Of a stretch of 64,000 nucleotides of DNA, positions 31,056 through 43,083 are shown piece after piece. The notes beneath the pieces were generated by a model. The model was given only the letters and a program-made list of their open reading frames with translations, searched no databases and was not told where the DNA came from. The translations under genes and the position numbers were made by a program. Source of the stretch: Isochrysis galbana (Eukaryota > Haptophyta > Isochrysidales > Isochrysidaceae). Position 1 is the first letter of the stretch, and each line of letters opens with the position of its first letter. Where the stretch lies: the NCBI GenBank assembly GCA_018136815.1, contig CM030935.1, positions 6,719,592-6,783,591 of the forward strand, given 5' to 3'.

Positions 31056-31554
31056 ACCTGAAAAAAAAATCTTACAAAACTATCCGCTACTTGCACGGCG
31101 CGAGGCAGATTGCTGGTACGACTCCTAACTACCCCCCCCCCTTCCTAACACCACTCCTTCCTCCTTCCCCCGCTCTCTCCTCTGGAGAACTAGGGGAGGG
31201 GAGGCCGCGCGCGCTGCTTCGGCCAGAGGCGTGGGATTGGGGGGAAAAGAGCAGGTGATGTTGCTGTTCGCATGTTCGTCCCTCCCTCTGGGATCGAGTG
31301 GTCAATAAGGAGTGTCGTCTTTGTGTAAGTGGGTTATGTTATGTTTCTGATGCCTAGGTCCGACGCTACTTGTGACAGGTCTGACAGGGCGATCGAAATC
31401 TCTAGGTTGAATTCCTTGTCGACGGTGTACAAGGGGGTGATCATTTTACGCAGGTGTTTGTTGCTCGGAGGGTGTATGTCGCATTCGCGAATCGACGCTC
31501 GTTAGGCTTCTCTTCGTCGTTCGGCATTTATCGTTATAATTCTCTCGTTCTCGT

Positions 31555-32325
31555 TCTCGGTCAAAAGCTTCGCTTGGATGCATAGGATCTTGGGTTGTGG
31601 AGCGCCCTCTCTCTTTCTCTCGAAGAGAAGGGAAGTTTCCCCACCTTTCTCCCTCCTAGGCGCCTCGCAACTAGGTTTAATTCGCTATCTTCTCCGCGCT
31701 TCTCTATCTACTTCAGTGATTGCAATCAGGTTTAATTTGCAATCTCTTCGCATCTCCCCCTTAGGCACACCGCATCTCTCTCGTCTTATTCGATAAGTCT
31801 CTTGGAATCCTGTGCGGCAGGATTGCCCCTCGTTTCCGTTATGGTGCGATTCCCCTTCCAGACGGGATCGCCGACAGATCGCCTTCTGATCGTCGTCCGT
31901 CGTCGTCTGGCCGGAGTGTTTGGGTTTGATTTCAGTCGAGTTATGTGAGAAAGTCGTGGGGCGAGAGTCGGGGTGTTTTCCTGGGTGTCTTTGTCCGTCG
32001 TCCTATCGTCAGTCGTCATCCGTCGCTCTCGCTCTTGTCGCTCTCGCTCTCGTAACACTCAGACCCTACAGCCTCGCCTCGCCTCGCCAGCCCCTGCCAT
32101 CACAGCCCTCCTCACACTCACCCTCGCCTCTCGCCACTCGCTCGATGTCGCTTTCGCCGCCGTCCTCGCCCTCGCTCAAGCCCGCCTGCCCGCCTTCCTC
32201 TGCTGACGAGCTTCAGCCCGTCAGCACCTCCGAAGTGGTCTCCCTCGCCGCGCCTGCCGCCGGCTTCGCCCCTTCCTCATTGCCCTCAGGCCCTATAGGC
32301 CATCCCAATTCGTCAGTGTAGGCCT
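31555..32325 (+). mobile_element. Repeat D, long copy inserted in the LINE
   Basis: Contains MSLSPPSSPSLKPACPPS (from 32144) through PSSLPSGPIGHPNSS, as at 63699-63870, preceded by CTCGCCTCGCC-rich sequence. Comparison with 5300-5400 places the insertion between the LINE segments KVGFFQRLK (right) and the downstream peptide (left). The exact borders are approximate. Confidence 0.55.
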
Positions 32326-33251
32326 AATCGTTCCCTTTGAATCTTCAGGCGTTGGAAGAAACCTACTTTCGCTTTGACAAGCAAGTGGTATCTCGAGAAA
32401 ATGGCTTTTAGGATGGCTTTTGTTTGACGATCTTGCCTCGGCGTTCCCGTAATGGACGTTGTAGAAATCCGTTAGGATATATCTCCATGCAAGGATGCCT
32501 AGGTATCCTGATGAAGGGTGAGGTCTCTCTACTTGATAGCAGAATAGACGTTGCGCTATCTGGTGTCGTGCGGGTGAATGAGAATGAGTGTTCAAGAGTC
32601 GCTCTATGTACGAGAAGACCGGGTCGGTCGCACTGCAGTGCGCTAAGTGTGTAGACGACTCGGGAGCCGCACCGCAGAAACGGCAAGTGGGATCTCCGAC
32701 GAACCTATTCGCCGTGGCGATCCTCCTATGTAGTATGTGCTGAAAGTGAAGGTATGAGTCTCGAGGTGTCAGAAAGTTGGTCTTGTACAAGTGAGATATT
32801 TGCTTCCATTTTTCCTTCAGAATTGAGAGCCTTGCCTCCCACCGGATGGTCGCTTTTTGTCTTTTGGTCTTTCCCCCCGCTAGGTAAGCATTTGTGAGTG
32901 TTTTGACGTCGACATCTTCTAGCGTCTTGTGTGTGCCTTCCAGCGTATGCTCTTGAGGTATTGATTGGGTAGGCCAATTCGGCCGGCCCGTCGTGTGCGC
33001 TGCCCCACCCACTTCAGCGGGGTTCGCAAGTCGGAGGGAGATGGTTGAGGGTGGGCTGTGCCATAGACATGGGGTTCCCCCATGATATTAAGACGCACGT
33101 CGTAGTATGTGTCCTTTTTAAGGAGGTAATATCTCCCTGTTTCGTCTGTTAGTATGTCCCCTAAGCTGGTGACCCCCAGGCGAGCTATGCGCCCCTCGGT
33201 GGTTTTGTTTTTGATCTGCGAGGATTTTGTTTTCGCGTAGGCCCCCCACAC
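32293..33251 (-). pseudogene. LINE polymerase C-terminus with zf-RVT motif, frameshifted
   Basis: The frame 33251-32919 (GVTSLGDILTDETGRYYLLK) and the frame 33012-32293 overlap and must be joined by a frameshift. The latter encodes FVGDPTCRFCGAAPESSTHL followed by AHC, a CxxC...HxxxC finger typical of the zf-RVT region after non-LTR reverse transcriptase, then YQVERPHPSSGYLGI. It ends inside repeat D (NWDGL), which confirms interruption. Confidence 0.65.
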
Positions 33252-33370
33252 TCACCCAAATATCCACCAAGTATCCAACGCTCCCACCCAAATATCCGGA
33301 GATAGCTGGTTCTGCCAAAATCAGCCCAAATATCCAGTAGATATATCCGGATATTTCTGCCAACCCCAAC
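33240..33370 (+). repeat. Clustered AAATATCC motifs
   Basis: CCCAAATATCC, AAGTATCC, ATATATCCGGATATTT and related copies occur about seven times in 130 bp. The clustering resembles the subterminal repeats of the hAT-like elements, but no inverted terminus or duplication is visible. Confidence 0.45.
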
Positions 33371-33424
33371 ATCCGTACCAATCCCAATCCTCAGCCCCAG
33401 CCCCAGCCTCAGCCTATCCCTCGC

Positions 33425-33600
33425 CAATCATCCAGCCATGTCCGCTCCGTCCTCGCGCTCGCCTAAGCCCGTCCTCCCGCCTTCCTCTACTGAGGAGGTG
33501 GTCGAGCCCGCCATTCCATCACACTCTGCCGCTCCTACCACCGATCGATCCCCTTCCGTCTCTTCGCATGTCGAGCTGCTAGTGGTCATGCTCGATCCGT
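33425..33600 (+). repeat. Repeat D-like Pro/Ser frame
   Basis: The frame from 33438 starts MSAPSSRSPKPVLPPSSTEE, related to the starts at 23663 (minus), 32144 and 63699. It ends in a (TTG)n run at 33608-33622. Confidence 0.5.
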
Positions 33601-34411
33601 CAGCGATGTTGTTGTTGTTGCTAGGTTCCATCTACAGCTATCCTTAGCCGCAGCACTACGCACAGCCAACAGCCTCTTGTGCCAGACCAACGCGCCTCTT
33701 CTTCCACCCAAACCCATCCCTGATTGATCCTACCTTGATGCCCCAAGACCCCGTTACAGCAAGCAAATCCCCAAGGCACCAGCGGTCCGATGCGGCGCCC
33801 GTCGTCACGCAAAACCAAAACTACTACACTAGCATTCCAATCCTGGGAACGACTCCGGACGCCAAGACACGGCGCATGTGGTGCACGGAGCCTGCCTCAC
33901 ACGGGCATAGCATCCACATCATGCCCCATTGCGTGGACGAAGTGCAAGGAGTAGCCTAATCATTCCACGTGCGGCCTTCTGTGAGGCTCAGGGACGAGGC
34001 CGCCGGACGAACCCTACGGTGGCTGAAGCCACCGGCCGGCCTAGCAGGCAGGTGCTGTCGCCGAAGAGAGCGTGATCTGGCCGTTCGACTCGTCACAGCT
34101 ATCCGCGCCGAGCGCCACCCGTCAAACCGTGGTGAGCGCCCCGAGCATGACTAGCGGTCGGCTGAAGGCACCGCCCAAGGTGAACACCCCCACCAGTGCG
34201 CACTGCGCACATAGAGCTCGCCGCACCAACTGAAGGGCGAGACACACCCTAGGACACTTTCCGACACGCGGGGGCGCCCCGCGCCAGTGAACGCACGTCA
34301 CGACCCAATAAATTCGCTTGCCATTCATTAACACGCGACTCCGTGCTCCCGCAGCATGCTCAGCCGCCTCGGCGCGCTCGACGAGCAAAAGTGGTCGACG
34401 CGGCGCATGCG
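33601..34411. other. Intergenic, 3' flank of ATG8
   Basis: No supported gene. GGTGGCTGAAGCCACC at ~34018-34034 is a short inverted repeat. The last ~100 bases are presumably ATG8 3' UTR. Confidence 0.4.
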
Positions 34412-35999
34412 CTATTCGGCCATCCTGAATGCGGTCTCCCCAGAGTTCTCGACCGTCCCGAAGGTGTTCTCTCCCGAGTAAGTCATGTACAAGAAGCCGT
34501 CCTCGTCGCGGTGCGCATCATAGATGGATTGGAGGCTTGCGATTGTGGGCGGCAGGGTGCCTTTGGAGACAAAGAGGAAGATAGCCTGCTCGGGCCTCAG
34601 CGCTATCCTCTGCGCCAGCGGGGGCGGCGGGTGTGTGGCCGTCAGCGCTGCCGGCGAACGGAGCGTGCGCTTTCGTGCGGTAGGGCGCGCAGGTCAGCCC
34701 ACACTAGCATACCTTGCGGATGACGTAGACAAACTGGCCGACAGTGAGGTCTGCCGGGACGAGGAATTTCTTCTTGTCGATGAGCGGCAGTGTCCTGCGA
34801 CGCGAGAGGGCGGCATTCCATGCTCAGGCGCCACCGGCGTCTCGAGGCTGCGCGGCCCAGGGTCACTGCCAGGATACTCTGCGGCCCCAAGGGAGACGGG
34901 CATTCTTGCTCCTCCCGTGCACGCGGCCGGTGGGAGCTCACGAGTCTCGCGCGCGCTTCTCGACGATGACGGGGATGCGGTCCGGGTGCTTCGAGCCTGC
35001 GCACGAAAGCAGGAGGGGCGCGGTGCTCAATGCTCCGCCAAGGTGTAGACCAAGTGCGTGGTCGGCCCCCCCGGGGGGGGGGGGGGGGCGAGAGGGGGAA
35101 GGGGCCATGGTAGGGTCAAGAGGAGAAAGGGCGACGGAGAGAGAAAGGGGGAGAGAGACGCCGTGGGGGTGGGGGACATTTATGAGAGGCGGAGACAGGT
35201 AAGGGAGCGGAGGGCGAAGTCGATTGGCAGAGGCTGAGAGATGGAGACCGCGGCGGTTGGGCGATGCCGGCGATGTAGGGATGGGGAGGGAAGAAGGTAG
35301 CACGGGTGAAAGGTGAGTGGGACACGGACAGCGTGAGCGAGGGAGCGAGGGCAAGAAGAAAGCGAGGTCAGAGCTGAGCGCGAGCGCGAGTTGCGAGGGA
35401 GGAAGGGCGTTGGAGAAGCGAGAGGGATGGGGGAAGAGACGAGAACAGTGCAAAAGGGAGGAGGAGGGGGGACGCTGGAGAGGGAGAGAGCAGTGGTGCC
35501 GGCGATGGGGGGAGGAGGGGCAGGGAGGGAAGGCGGGCTGGATGTGAGAAAGGAAGCGAGAAGGAGAGCAGGAGAGGGACAGACACGCCCGTGAGTGAGG
35601 AAGAGCGCCGATAAGATGAAAATAGGGGGGCATGGCGGAGGGATCAAGGGATGGTAGGTGGGTGGTCGAGAGGAAGTGTGCGAGGGACAGGGCGAAAGAG
35701 CAGGGGGGAGACGCGAGACAGGGAAGGTAGGCAGTCCAGCAGTGAGAAAGAGGCGAGAAGGGAGAGGAAAGGGTGGAAAGGGGAGAGGAAAGAGGAGGAG
35801 GGACGCGGGGAGAGGAGAGTGACGGCAAGAGAGGAGGAGGGAGGGAGGAAGGGAGAGAGGGGGGGGGAGAGAGAGAAGGAGAAAGAGGGGGGAGAAGGGG
35901 GAGAGGGAGGGAGAGCTCACGGATGGCAGCTGCCTGTGATCTCCTCATCTCGAGCGAGTGCGACTCACGGTACGAGGGCGGCGCGCCGGGGATCGCCAT
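34412..35999 (-). CDS. ATG8: Autophagy ubiquitin-like protein ATG8, four exons
   Basis: Exons on the minus strand are 35999-35921, 34996-34942, 34794-34713 and 34609-34412; all introns are GT-AG and all phases agree (137 residues). Reading order: [20 protein letters not shown], then [53 protein letters not shown] and [38 protein letters not shown] and the terminal YSGENTFG are ATG8/GABARAP signatures. By family knowledge ATG4 cuts after G123, and the glycine is joined to phosphatidylethanolamine on autophagosome membranes. The 14-residue tail after G123 is long for the family. Intron 1 (924 bases) is almost entirely pyrimidine-rich on the coding strand. Its normal N-terminal helices are present but shortened. 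Confidence 0.93.
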
Positions 36000-36199
36000 C
36001 ACGACGCGCACACACACACACAGTCCCTCCCTCCCTTCCCCTCTCTCTCCCTCTCTCCCCCCCCCCTCTCTCTCGATCTTCCCCCTCTTCTCTGCTGGAT
36101 CGCGGCCGCCCGATGCGCCACCCGGTCAGTATTCTGTATCTGAGGCCTATTTATCCTTTGTTCCGGCCGGAGAGAGAGAAGAGAGAGGGGGGGGGGGGG

Positions 36200-36298
<99 letters not shown>

Positions 36299-37100
36299 AG
36301 GGAGGGGTAAAGGAGAGAGATCAAAAGTGAGAGTGTTTGGAAGAATCCCGCCATGGATATTGGAGAGAAGGACGCGAATCACAGATAATATGAAGGGAAC
36401 AAGAGGGGAGACAAGGAGGCGAGGGAAGGCGCGAGAAGCGTGGGTTGTGTGCCTCGTTGAGAGATATGAAGGCGTTCCCAAAGGATGAGGAAGTCTTCCT
36501 CTTTCTTGCTGTTACCGTGAGAAAGGAGAGAGCGCGGGTGTCTGGTCGACGTCATCGTGCCGATCCCTTCGATAGTGAAAGAAGAACCACAAATAGAGAA
36601 AGAAGGAAGCCCTGTAGGATGCGGTTGGGCGAGGACGACGAGAGAGGAGAGAGCAGAGAGGGAGAGGAATCAGGAGGCTCCTTCCAACGAGAGGAACTAT
36701 TAATAAACTGGCTTGATCACTTAATAGAATCATTCGTCTCGCATTCTCGCCGTGCGGTACTCTCGCGCAACTTCTTCTCCTCTCTCCCGTCCGGATGTTC
36801 TTCACATCTCTTACATAGACACACCCTCTCTCTCCGTCTCTCTCCCACCCTCCCCCCTCTCCCTCCACCCCCCCCCCTCTCTCTCTCTCCCTCTCTCTCT
36901 CTCTCACCCCCCCCGCCGCTGAGTCCACGACGACAGGGTTCTATTTTCTATATTTTCTTTTCTCACCGGACTCTCGTCTTCACACCGTCCTTCACGGCTC
37001 ACGTGATAGCCGCAGAATGTGAATGGTTTGTTTTACTCTTCTATGAGAAGAGAAGTGCCCCGCCCCCACAGAGAGAAGCGGAGAGAGAGAGAGAGAGAGA

Positions 37101-37144
<44 letters not shown>

Positions 37145-37253
37145 GAAAAGAGAAGAGAGAGAAGAGAGAGAGAGAAGAGAGAGAGAGAGAAGAAGAGAGA
37201 GAGAGAAAGAGTGAGTGAGAGAGAGAGGGAATGAGAGAGAGAGAGATAGAGAG

Positions 37254-37316
<63 letters not shown>

Positions 37317-37861
37317 AGAGAGGGAAAGAAAGAAGAAAGGGAAGGGGGGAGTCCGTCCATTCCTTTCTGACTTCACACGAGATTTCTCCTCTACCCTCTC
37401 ACTCTCTTCCTTCCCATTCTCCCCCCACACTTCTTCTCCTACACAAACGTATTCTTCTCTATATCTTCTCCTTCTTCCGTTTCCCCTCTCTCTCTCGTCT
37501 GCCCCCTCCCCCTCTCCCCCCCCACCCCCATGGCCCCCCACCAGCCCCGCCCTCCCCTCCTCCCACCTCCCATCCAGCCCCACGCCGGCCGGCTCCTCGC
37601 GCCCGAGCAGTCCCCTCTCCCTCCCTCCTCCCCGCTTCCCTCTCCCGCATCCCTCCCCTCCCCCTCCCTTCCTTCCCCTTCCCTCTCTCCCTCTTCTCTC
37701 CCTTCCCCTTCTCTCCCTCCCTCTTCTCTCCCTCCCTCCCTCTCCCTCCCTCCCCCTTCCCTCCCCCCACTTCCCTGCCCCCCGCTTCCCTCCCCCCCCC
37801 TCCCCTCCCTCTCCCTTCCCTCTCCTTCACCCACCAAGAGCCACCTCCCATCTCTCCTCAA
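36000..37861. repeat. Microsatellite-rich spacer: (CA), (GA) and (CT) tracts
   Basis: (CA)7 at 36008-36022, C/T-rich to 36090, (GA)n at 36200-36305, C/T-rich 36820-36912, (GA)n with GAA interruptions 37078-37330, and C/T-rich 37480-37850. No supported gene is present. The last tract lies immediately upstream of the BROMI-like coding frame and may be its leader or a first-intron pyrimidine tract. Confidence 0.75.
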
Positions 37862-40800
37862 ACTCTCGAGACTCTCGCCACGAGAGAAGCATACCAGCTC
37901 GCCCTCCTCTCCTCCGTGCTATTCCCTACGTCGCCAAAGGTCGCGCGTATTGCCGAGGCCGCCGCCCACGACGCGCTCGCTGCGCAGCTGGGCACGCTTC
38001 TGCTGAGCATCCATACTGTCGACGGCACGGCCGACTCGCAGACGGTTCGAGGGAAGCTCGCCGAGCTCGTCCACGAAGCGCTGCTGCTCTTGCGAGAGGG
38101 AGAGGCGGGGCGGGATGCCGGGGAGCAAAAATTCCGTGAGAGCCAAGGAGAAGACGACCCTCTCGGTATCGGACGCAGGCGGGCGCGCTTGCGAGAGGCG
38201 GAGCAGCAGCAGGAGGAGGCCTTGGCTGCCGGCGTGGATGGCGCGACCCCCTTTGCTCGACGCGAGGGCGCGCAGGGGCGCGCGTCCGCCGCGGGAGCGG
38301 CGCGGGAGGCACGGGACGGCGAGGCGCTCGCGCGACTGGCGTACGGAGCGCTCGTGCGCGCGGGACAGCACGCGAACCCGTCCGGACTCATCGATGACGA
38401 GGAAGCGGAGTTGCTTCGCCGCACCCTCTCGAGTGAGGGCGTGAGCGTGCTGCTGCGCCGGCTTGCGGCAGCAGCGGAGAGTGCGGCGGCGATGCCCTCG
38501 ATCCACACCGCGCTAGCTACGGCAATCGCAAGCGGCATTGCAGCTGGCGCTGACGCCTCTGCCCAAGCGCACAGCCGCAAGGGCGACGGCAGTGACAGCA
38601 GCAGCAACTACGGCGGGTCGGGCTCGAGCATTGTTGGCGAGCGGCTCGCCAGCTCTGATGGTGAGTGCAGCGTGTGGGATGTCGGCGTCGACTGTTGGAG
38701 GGGCGACGGCGTGTTGGCCGAGATGGACGAGCTGCCGCCGTTGGCCGAGCTCCCGGCCATCCTCGCAACGTTGGTTGGGCCGGCGTACGAGCCATCCCGG
38801 GAGGCCGGCACGAGCGCCGCCGCCGCGCTGCAAATGCTGCCTCCCGGTGAGGATTCGGGTTCCGCACATGAGGACGCGGTGCATACGGCTTGGGAGCGGC
38901 TGCGCGCCTTCTCCGCCTCCGACCTCGCGCACAGCGAGGAGTGGGACGCGGTGCCTGCGAGCATGTCCCGCGTGCTCCAGACGGCGCTCGCGGCTACCGA
39001 GCGCGCGTGCGGGCTAGAGGCTGAGGCGGCCGGGCGGGTGGACTGGTGGGCTGTGGAGGAGGCCGTGCTCCGACTACACGCTGCGCTGCTAGAGCACGTG
39101 GCGCCGCCGCAGGCGGCGCAGCTGTTCGAATCACTGGCGGCGCACGCACGGGCACGCACGCCCTCGGCCACGGGGGCTCCCGACCACCGCTGCGCGGTGG
39201 CGCTAGCGCACACATGCGAGTTGCTTGCCCTCGCGCGGGAGACGCTCGCGCGGGAGGCACTCTTGCTGCCGGACGTGATGCGCGACGGCGTCGCGCTCGA
39301 CGCGTGCTCCCTGGCACTGCCGCCTGGCGACGTTGGTGCGGCTGGTCCCGGCGGCTGCCGCACGCCAGCCCACATCCTCGCCTCGCTCGACGTGTCGTGC
39401 CGGTGGCTCCGTCTCTTCCTCGCTCGCGCTTGCTGGCAGGGCGCCGTTTGGCGCGCCGCTCGCGCTAGCGGGCTCGTCGGGTGGTGCATCGAGACGATGA
39501 GGGCATCTGCGCCGCGCACGAGGCCGCCGTTGGACACTTCGGCGCAGGATGGGCGCACGGCGCTTTCTCCGGTCACTCCCGCTGAGCTAGACTTTGCGCT
39601 CCACCTTCACGCAGCATGCGCGCTGGCTGCCCTGCTCCGCGCAGCCACGGGCGCGGCGCGCGCCGCAGGGGACGCCGGTAGCCTGGGATGGACGGAGGAG
39701 GCTCTCCTCCTCTTGGTCGAAGGGACGGTTGACGTCTGCTGTCTCGATGCGGATGCCGACATGAGCGTCTTAGCCGCCTCCTTTCGGGCCGACGCAATCC
39801 AAGTCGTTGCGCAAGAGCTAGCCGCCTGTGCTGAGCTGCCGCTGCCCGGGAGTCCGCCAGCTGCGCCACCGGGCTCATCGATGGGCCCAGTCATTCACGC
39901 GGCCATCGCCGCCTCCGTGGCTGCGGCTCGCGGCACCTCGGCGTGGCGCCATCTGCAGCGTATGCGTGCCGACACACCCGTCGTCTTGTCGGTCGACGAG
40001 CTCGCCGACCGCTTTCCGCGGTTGAGGCTTGTTGAGCGCTCCGAAAGGGAGCGCAGCCCGGCGTTGGGCGCCGCACGGGCAGCGCATATCTTCCTCCCGA
40101 CGGTGCGCCAGCTGGTGGCACGCGTGGAGGGGCGGCGGCAGCTGCTTCTGGCGGACCAAAGGCGACTGCGCGTGCTGGCTAGCGCGGCCGTCGCCCTCGT
40201 GGCCAGCACATGTGCCAGCTCCACCAGCAAGCCGTCGCCCGAGCAAGCCGTGGGAATGCTGTGCCTCGAGGTGGTGGAGTGCCTCCTCGTGACGCCGAGT
40301 GGCGGGCCGTGCGACGACACGGAACGTGGGCGCTGCGAGCTCGCGTGCTACTTGACGTCGCTCATCCACGGTGTCTTGATGACCGACGCCAGCAGCCAGG
40401 GTGACCCCGTTGATGCGCACCGCAGCGAGAGCCGACCAGCGGCTGGCAGTGTGGGCGGCGCGGCCAGCCTCTACATGGCGGCTGCCGTTTGCTCGCTTGT
40501 TGCATGCGGCAGCCCACGCACGCGCGTGCTGCTCCAGCCCGTGTGCGAAGCCGCAGCCGCCTGGCGCCTCCGTCTGCAAGTTGCGGCGGCTGGGCCGGTA
40601 GCACGCCCGCCGACGGCGCGCGGCGGCGATGAGCACACGGACAACTTCCTGGCAAATAGGCTTGGAGGGGCTAGCGACACGGATGACTCGCCCGATGACG
40701 CGGCGGTAGGAGAGGAGCCCGCACTCTGCAGAGCCTCCGTCGCCTCCGTGGCCGGCCCTAGCACTGCGGCCCCACGTCGCGGTCCCGTGCTGCAGCTTGT

Positions 40801-43083
40801 CACGCCTAGCTGGATGATGCGCACGGCCTCGCTGGCCTCCACTCCCACGGGCGCCCGTGCGCTCGCACACGAAGGGCTGCCCATCGCCCTAGCACGACTC
40901 CTGCGGCGGGCAGCGCGCAGCGACGCGGCGTGCGCTCCATTGCACTCGCCGCCCTTTCCAGGCGCCGCTTACACTGCCGATCTCTCGCCACTCCTCGCTA
41001 GCATGACAGCGCTCTTGTGCATTTTTGCGTGGCCGCACGCCATCAGCGCGGCCTTCGATGTGCGGCCGCCCGGCGGCCAAGCGGAGGAAGACGACGCCGG
41101 GAGTTTCTGCGCAGCTCACAGCGGTCTCAATCAAGCCGGCAGCAGTCGACGCGTCCCACAAGGCCACGCCGGCCATCCGGGCGCTGTGCTGCGCAGCGCT
41201 CTGAACATCGCGGCGAGCGGCTTCTTGCGGCAGCCTCGTCAGCCGCAAGGATCAGGCGAGCCCGTCGCTGTGTCACTGCTCTTCCTGTGTGGTCTGTGCG
41301 CCGACGTGCACGCCTCGCCCATCTTGGAGCGCGGCCTCCGCTTGCGCGCCGCGCTCGATGCCGCTCTCTGCGATGCCGAGGGTCACGCCGTGTGGTATGA
41401 TACTGCCGCATGCGCGCTGGCTATCGGCCGCAATGGCGCGCCCGCGGTTGGCTACGATGGGGCAGGTGCCTCAGCCGGTGTTGAGGCGTCCACGCGCGCC
41501 GTTGCACTCTCGCCGCCAGCACAAATCGCCCGTGGGAGTCCTCCGCCGGTGCCACATTGCCTCGAAGAAGTTTGCCGCGCCCGCCTGATGGTGCAACTCG
41601 ATCAGTGGGGCACATCATCCGAGTGGGCTGTCCATCCAGCCGCTGCAGCTCCAAGCCACCTCTTCCCCTTTGGGGACGCGCCATCCGCGACGCCGAGCTC
41701 AACATGGTTGCTAGGAGTCTCTACATCGGATGTACACGCGCCAACCAAGGTATCAGAGGAGCAAGGCGTATGTGGAAGTCTACACGGATCGGGGCGAAGA
41801 CCGTTCGAGTCCGCACTGGACGTAGATGGGCTGAGCGTGTTGGAGCACCAGCCTTGTCCAAACACGGCGGGCGCGACCCGTCCAATGATGGACGCATCCT
41901 TCATGGACTCACCATGGCTAAAGGCCGCCGCCTCAGAAGTGGTTCGCGCACTGGAGGCCTCGACGATCACGCCGCATCCCATCGCTCCATCTGAGTGGCT
42001 GAGCCACAACGGTGACGATGCGGACGAGCCGGTGCGCTGGCCTCGCTCCGCGGCGGGTCCGAATGTACCGGCACGTCCGAGTCTGCCTATTCTCCAGGCA
42101 CCCATCGCAGGCGCACAGCCCTCAACCTCAGACGACCCTCCCTCAGCTCTGATTTTGGCAGCCGCGCTCAAACTGGTCCGTTACCGAGCGCGCGTGAGCG
42201 CCTCTTCCGCAAGCAGCTCTAGCCTACACAACATATCGCACCAACCCTCAACGGAGTGTCCAACATCCCGAAGCAACGAGGCCGCTGGCTTCACACAAGG
42301 ATCCGCCTCGTGCGACGGTGCGTCGATAAATCTCGCGCTTTTCCTGCGCGATGTGCGGATTGCGCTGGGGCGCGCTCATGAGAGCAGCGAAAGCTTGGAT
42401 TGTTTCGCCGCGCTGTGCTACCTGTTCAACGATGGAGATGGGCCGGCGCGCGCCTTGTTGCAGGGTGTCGCAGAGCACCCTCTTGCACCCCTCCTGTGGC
42501 ATGGCTGCGTGCCATCACAAGGGGGTAAGGCGGCAAATGCGGCCAGCGGTCTCTTCGAGGAGCTGCTTTGTCTTGTTGACGAGTTGGTCGAGGCGGAGCT
42601 TCCACTCGTCGCCTCCAGCTTGCGTAGGGCCGGGATTTATTCCGCATTGCTTACCTCGCGGTGGTTGCGCCAAAATTGGCTCAACGTCTTGCCCTGGCCG
42701 CAACTCACAAGGGCGTTTGTTTTGCCAATGATTGCCGGCGCGCAGTACCAGGTGAGACGCTTGCGCCCCGCTGCCCGCCTCCACCCTTACCCCGTTGCGG
42801 CTCCCGACCCGCCCTTCTTGAGAGCTGATGGCATGACTTCTTCCCCCCATAGGCATATCTATGCGTTGCTGCTTGGAGGCATCTGTCGGCCGACGTTTGC
42901 AAGCGCTCGTCCTCGGGCGATCTCTTGCTCTTCCTATTGATGGGCGATGCTTTACAAGACTTTCAGCCGTGCAAAGAGCTGAGCTACATGCGGCAGCTTG
43001 AGTGGCGGCATGGCGCCGCGTGCATGCGCCGCTTACGATATCATACGCAACCTGCTGGCGCTTGCTGCAAAGCAAGCGCATGA
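37862..43083 (+). CDS. Broad-minded (BROMI/TBC1D32)-like large protein
   Basis: A main exon of about 1,630 codons ends at 42751 (CAG|GTGAGA). A 101-base intron and a final exon, 42853-43083, follow in phase. The coding signal already starts at about 37862 (TLETLATREAYQLALLSS), but no ATG is visible in this frame, so a first exon is missing from my model. The body is helical and Ala/Leu-rich like an ARM-type solenoid, with acidic linkers. The C-terminus (WPQLTRAFVLPMIAGAQYQV, AYLCVAAWRHLSADV, LLLFLLMGDALQDFQPCKEL) resembles the end of animal BROMI/TBC1D32, where the TBC-like domain carries a YQVYxCxAxxKHL motif. BROMI works in cilium assembly and signalling with cell-cycle-related kinase. The match rests on the C-terminus only, so another ARM-repeat protein is possible. 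Confidence 0.6.

Larger units (their letters stand above)
31060..33251 (-). mobile_element. LINE (non-LTR) copy with nested insertion
   Basis: The minus-strand element runs from about 33251 (5' truncated) to the shared 3' tail at 31060-31240. It carries the C-terminal part of a polymerase with a zf-RVT-type finger. The downstream peptide PSNKHLRKMITPLYTVDKEF lies at ~31350-31460. A ~770-bp block (31555-32325) separates sequence that is continuous in the related copy at 5180-5480, so another element has inserted here. Confidence 0.7.

Noticed and set aside
34938-36017. 359-codon minus frame as a separate protein
   Set aside because: Its two ends are ATG8 exons 1 and 2; the middle is a pyrimidine-rich intron that happens to lack stops.
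37530-38006. Start MAPHQPRPPLL as first exon of the BROMI-like gene
   Set aside because: It is in another frame, within a C/T-rich tract, and I could not find a convincing donor that would join it.
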